A DNA stretch of 19,827 nt from contig WTXD01000186.1 in assembly GCA_022496205.1 (NCBI GenBank), forward strand, positions 1-19,827, read 5' to 3'. Under the pieces are notes generated by a model. That model was not told the DNA's origin. It made no database searches and was given only the letters and a program-made list of their open reading frames with translations. A program made the position numbers and the translations under genes. Shown here piece by piece: positions 17,528-19,827 of this stretch. Numbering within the stretch: the first letter of the stretch is position 1; the number at the start of each line of letters is the position of its first letter. This DNA comes from Gloeopeniophorella convolvens (Eukaryota > Basidiomycota > Agaricomycetes > Russulales).

Positions 17528-19439
17528 TCATCTCCTCACCGCCATCCATATCTGCCCAGCATGTGCCCAGTCGATGGCGCGCCACCTCAAGTTGTGCGCT
17601 GCGCAGTCCTTTGCGGCCCACGCGCACACCTTGTTCGCGATTCGCACGCCGTGGACCGCCCAGGCGCGCTTGCCGTCCCACCGGAAACCGGGCACGAACC
17701 GCGCGAGCTTCGCGCTTGCCCACGCGGTGAGGTGCCACGCGAGCTGCGTACGAGTCAACTTGTCGTCATCGGCACCCATCCGCTCATCGGCCCACGCCTT
17801 TCTCACGAGCTTGACTTTGGTCGCGGCTGCGATCCAGCAAGCCGAGAGCGCCTGTGCGGCGGAGCACGCCTTGCGGCCGGCCGTACTCCAAGAGCGCCTC
17901 GTTGATGGCGGTCATCATAGCCTACTCGGAGTCCTGCGGCTCCTTGATGATCAATCGCTCGAGGAAACGTGCCAGAACGGGAGAGAAGTCGTCCAGCTGG
18001 ATGTTGGTAGACAACATTCCGTGCAGAATGACGAAGAGATCGGGGGCGCGAGTATCAGGAGCTGAGCGGCGCGCTTGTGCTGCCGGGGACCACAATGGCA
18101 GTATGGACTCGCGCGCCGTCTCAAAGGGACGGATGACAATCATACTAGAACACGATACATTGAGAAACCGAACCGCAGCAGAATGGAGCGCTCACCTCTT
18201 GACAAAGTAGTACACCGCGTGCAGCTCCCCGCCCTCCGTCTCGCGGCTGAGGAGTCCAAGGTGGTGGTGGAGTTTGCCGTGTCCAGGCGCCGCCGATACG
18301 CCCTCAGCGTACCAGCCGCACGCTATCCTCCGCCAGCGGTCCTTCTCCGGCTCGAGCTCCACCAGCCATGCGGCAACGATGCCCATGCTGGGACTCTGCG
18401 AGTTGCCACGGCCTGGGAGCTTCTCGCTGTTGATGTTGCTGCCGCCCATGGGCGACGCGTTCGAGCCAACAGGCGACGCATGCAGCGCTGTTGATGGCAG
18501 CTACGGTCAGGGTGGACGAGGGCTGTGCTGGAGCGAGGATCATGGCGGCGATGGCCATGCGGTACCGCGCAAGGTCGCCGAGGGCCTCAAGCCAACCAGA
18601 CCGGAAACCGAGGAGCGGCTCCCTTTCGAGTAGGGCGGTGTACAACGTGTAGGCGTAGTAAATGAATTCTTGCAAGTACTCCATGGCAATCCTGGAGCCG
18701 AGTGAGGATCAGCGGAGGTTCTCGAGCAATCTGTGGAAGCTGTTCGTCCAGAGGCGGGTGATAATGTTGTATTTTTCGGATATATTGCGCAGCGAAACGG
18801 GCACCCCGGGCGCTTGTGAGTTCTCCAACAGGTTGAGCATCATATCTGCGAGCCTGTGATCACACTCAGTCACCGCGACCAAAGGGAATTAAACAAGATT
18901 ACAGTTTATGATCCTTGATCGCTTTCTTCCAGCGCGCCTTTTCCGCCTCCTCGGTACCGGTGACCGGACCTCCCTTGATGACGATGCGGCTACCATCCAC
19001 AGGCTCGCCAGGATTCGTAAGGATCTTAGTCTCCAGGGCTGAGACGTCACGGTACAGCTCTTTGAGCTGTGTTGAAAAGCACTCTTGGACTCTTCGCGCG
19101 GCTGCTTGTGGTCGAAGAGCGATGACGGCGCGGACGACCCATCGGTCGTGCTCGAGAAAAGCGTAAAGTTGGAGGAGACGACAGAGTGCGCATACGAGGA
19201 CGCAGAGGACACGGATGCGTAGTCGCCGGATAATTCAGGTGCAGGGACGGGCTTCCGGGCCTGCGCTGCGGAGAAGGAGACCGGGTCGTGCTTTCGGTGG
19301 TCGAAGAGCTGGCGGTGCTGGGACGCGTCGCGCTGGCACGACGGCTCTGCGGGGGCGAATCCTGGATGGCGTTGGGGGCCAGAGGACTTGCCACCTCCGC
19401 ATCGCTGCTCTTCCTATGCTTGTCGCCATCGACATCCAT
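17528..19439 (-). pseudogene. EST1-like (telomerase-associated / SMG-type) protein, multiply broken
   Basis: Likely start at ATG 19439 (MDVDGDKHRKSSDAEV). In order: Ser-rich leader (SGDYASVSSASSYAHSVVSS, SSLFDHKQPREE); QLKELYRDVSALETKIL; 49-nt intron at 18854-18902; VSLRNISEKYNIITRLWTNS; EYLQEFIYYAYT; FRSGWLEALGDLARYRMA; EPEKDRWRRIACGWYAEG; GKLHHHLGLLSRE...YYFVK; 51-nt intron at 18145-18195; RESILPLWSPAAQARRS and LHGMLSTNIQLDDFSPVLA. The LHHHLGLLSRE...VYYFVKS...RES pattern matches the 14-3-3/TPR-like domain of EST1/SMG proteins, which act in telomere upkeep or nonsense-mediated decay. Damage: frame change in the leader, a missing T at 19075-19078, TGA at 18709-18711, +1 shift near 18480, TAG at 17922-17924, and another shift near 17890. 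Sequence below 17922 (GFRWDGKRAWAVHG) is only tentatively its C terminus; the middle of that region seems missing. Confidence 0.72.
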
Positions 19440-19827
19440 TGTGTGATGTCGCGTGAAATCGTTGAGCCAGCCAGACCAGAAACCAGTGAACAGTTCCCCT
19501 CGGGTTTCCCTGGCTCTATAAGGCAGGAGGAGCCCAACGAAAAAGGGCCGCCTCTGATCACATCAATGCGACTTTCATTCCTGACCCAAAGGGCCCTGAG
19601 CCCGTCGGCACAAGCCCCGTTTTGTCATCTGGGCAAGCGGATCGATGTTCACGGGCAGGGGTTTCCTCCCAGGTGCATATCGTTTTCTTCTCTGGCACGT
19701 TGCAGGACACACAGCCAGCGCGTGGCGTGGCCAGCATTTGGGAACGCGGACATGCGCAGGATTTCATTTTTGCAGTTGATTCCGTGAAGAAAGTTCACTA
19801 GGACAGAGCGGGGAGCGGGGAGGTATT
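19440..19827. other. Upstream flank of the EST1-like pseudogene
   Basis: A 69-codon minus-strand frame (19558-19767) with several Cys pairs has no family match and is probably chance. The rest fits promoter or 5'-UTR sequence. No repeat or RNA gene is seen before the window ends. Confidence 0.4.

Noticed and set aside
17307..18065. Plus-strand open frame of 252 codons
   Set aside because: Lies antisense to the EST1-like pseudogene and transposon flank, is Ala/Arg/His-rich, and has no domain; GC-rich shadow.
1..19827. CRISPR arrays, tRNA or rRNA genes
   Set aside because: The only regular array (43 bp) has no conserved-repeat/variable-spacer layout, the DNA is eukaryotic, and no tRNA T-loop with matching arms or rRNA signature was recognised.

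Overview
The window looks like filamentous basidiomycete (probably Agaricomycete) nuclear DNA. The genes are GC-rich and carry many introns of 49-106 nt with GT...AG ends and CTNA-type branch points. The recognisable families (Plavaka-type transposase, a DUF6698-like mushroom family, a Ran1/Sks1-type kinase, an EST1-like protein, a gag with the CCHC knuckle) fit that group. Nearly all coding signal from 4.5 kb onward is on the minus strand.

Layout. (1) 1-1350: 3' part of a retrotransposon gag on the plus strand, cut off where an AT-rich block begins. (2) about 1340-3067: AT-rich island with a 43-bp minisatellite (13 successive units in exact register) followed by a 704-bp fold-back structure whose 185-bp arms match at 184 positions. 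(3) 3068-4544: degenerate repeats and GC-rich sequence with one possible orphan exon. (4) 4545-6014: kinase gene remnant, minus strand. It has a C-lobe with two clean introns but no ATP-binding lobe, NFG instead of DFG, and a frameshift. (5) 6272-8461: six-exon mushroom-specific gene, intact except for one missing base in a G6 run. (6) 8729-8852: 62-bp tandem duplication overlapping the end of a small two-exon gene (8837-9163). (7) 10197-10871: acidic repeat protein. (8) 12087-12827: single-exon orphan of 246 aa. (9) 13145-17219: Plavaka-type DNA transposon with a 12-exon transposase that stays in phase from start to stop but has two nonsense codons. (10) 17528-19439: EST1-like (telomerase-associated) pseudogene with two nonsense codons and at least three frameshifts.

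The main integrated observation is decay. The four nonsense codons in the transposon and its EST1-like neighbour, and the DFG-to-NFG change in the kinase, are all explained by C:G to T:A transitions. Two independent short duplications differ mostly or only by transitions. Separately, several breaks are one-base shifts in short homopolymers, so part of the apparent decay could be consensus error. I found no obvious new multi-gene system. The best leads are the AT-rich fold-back/minisatellite island, the transition-biased decay spreading across a transposon and its neighbours, and the lobe-less kinase with Pro/Ser repeats on both flanks.
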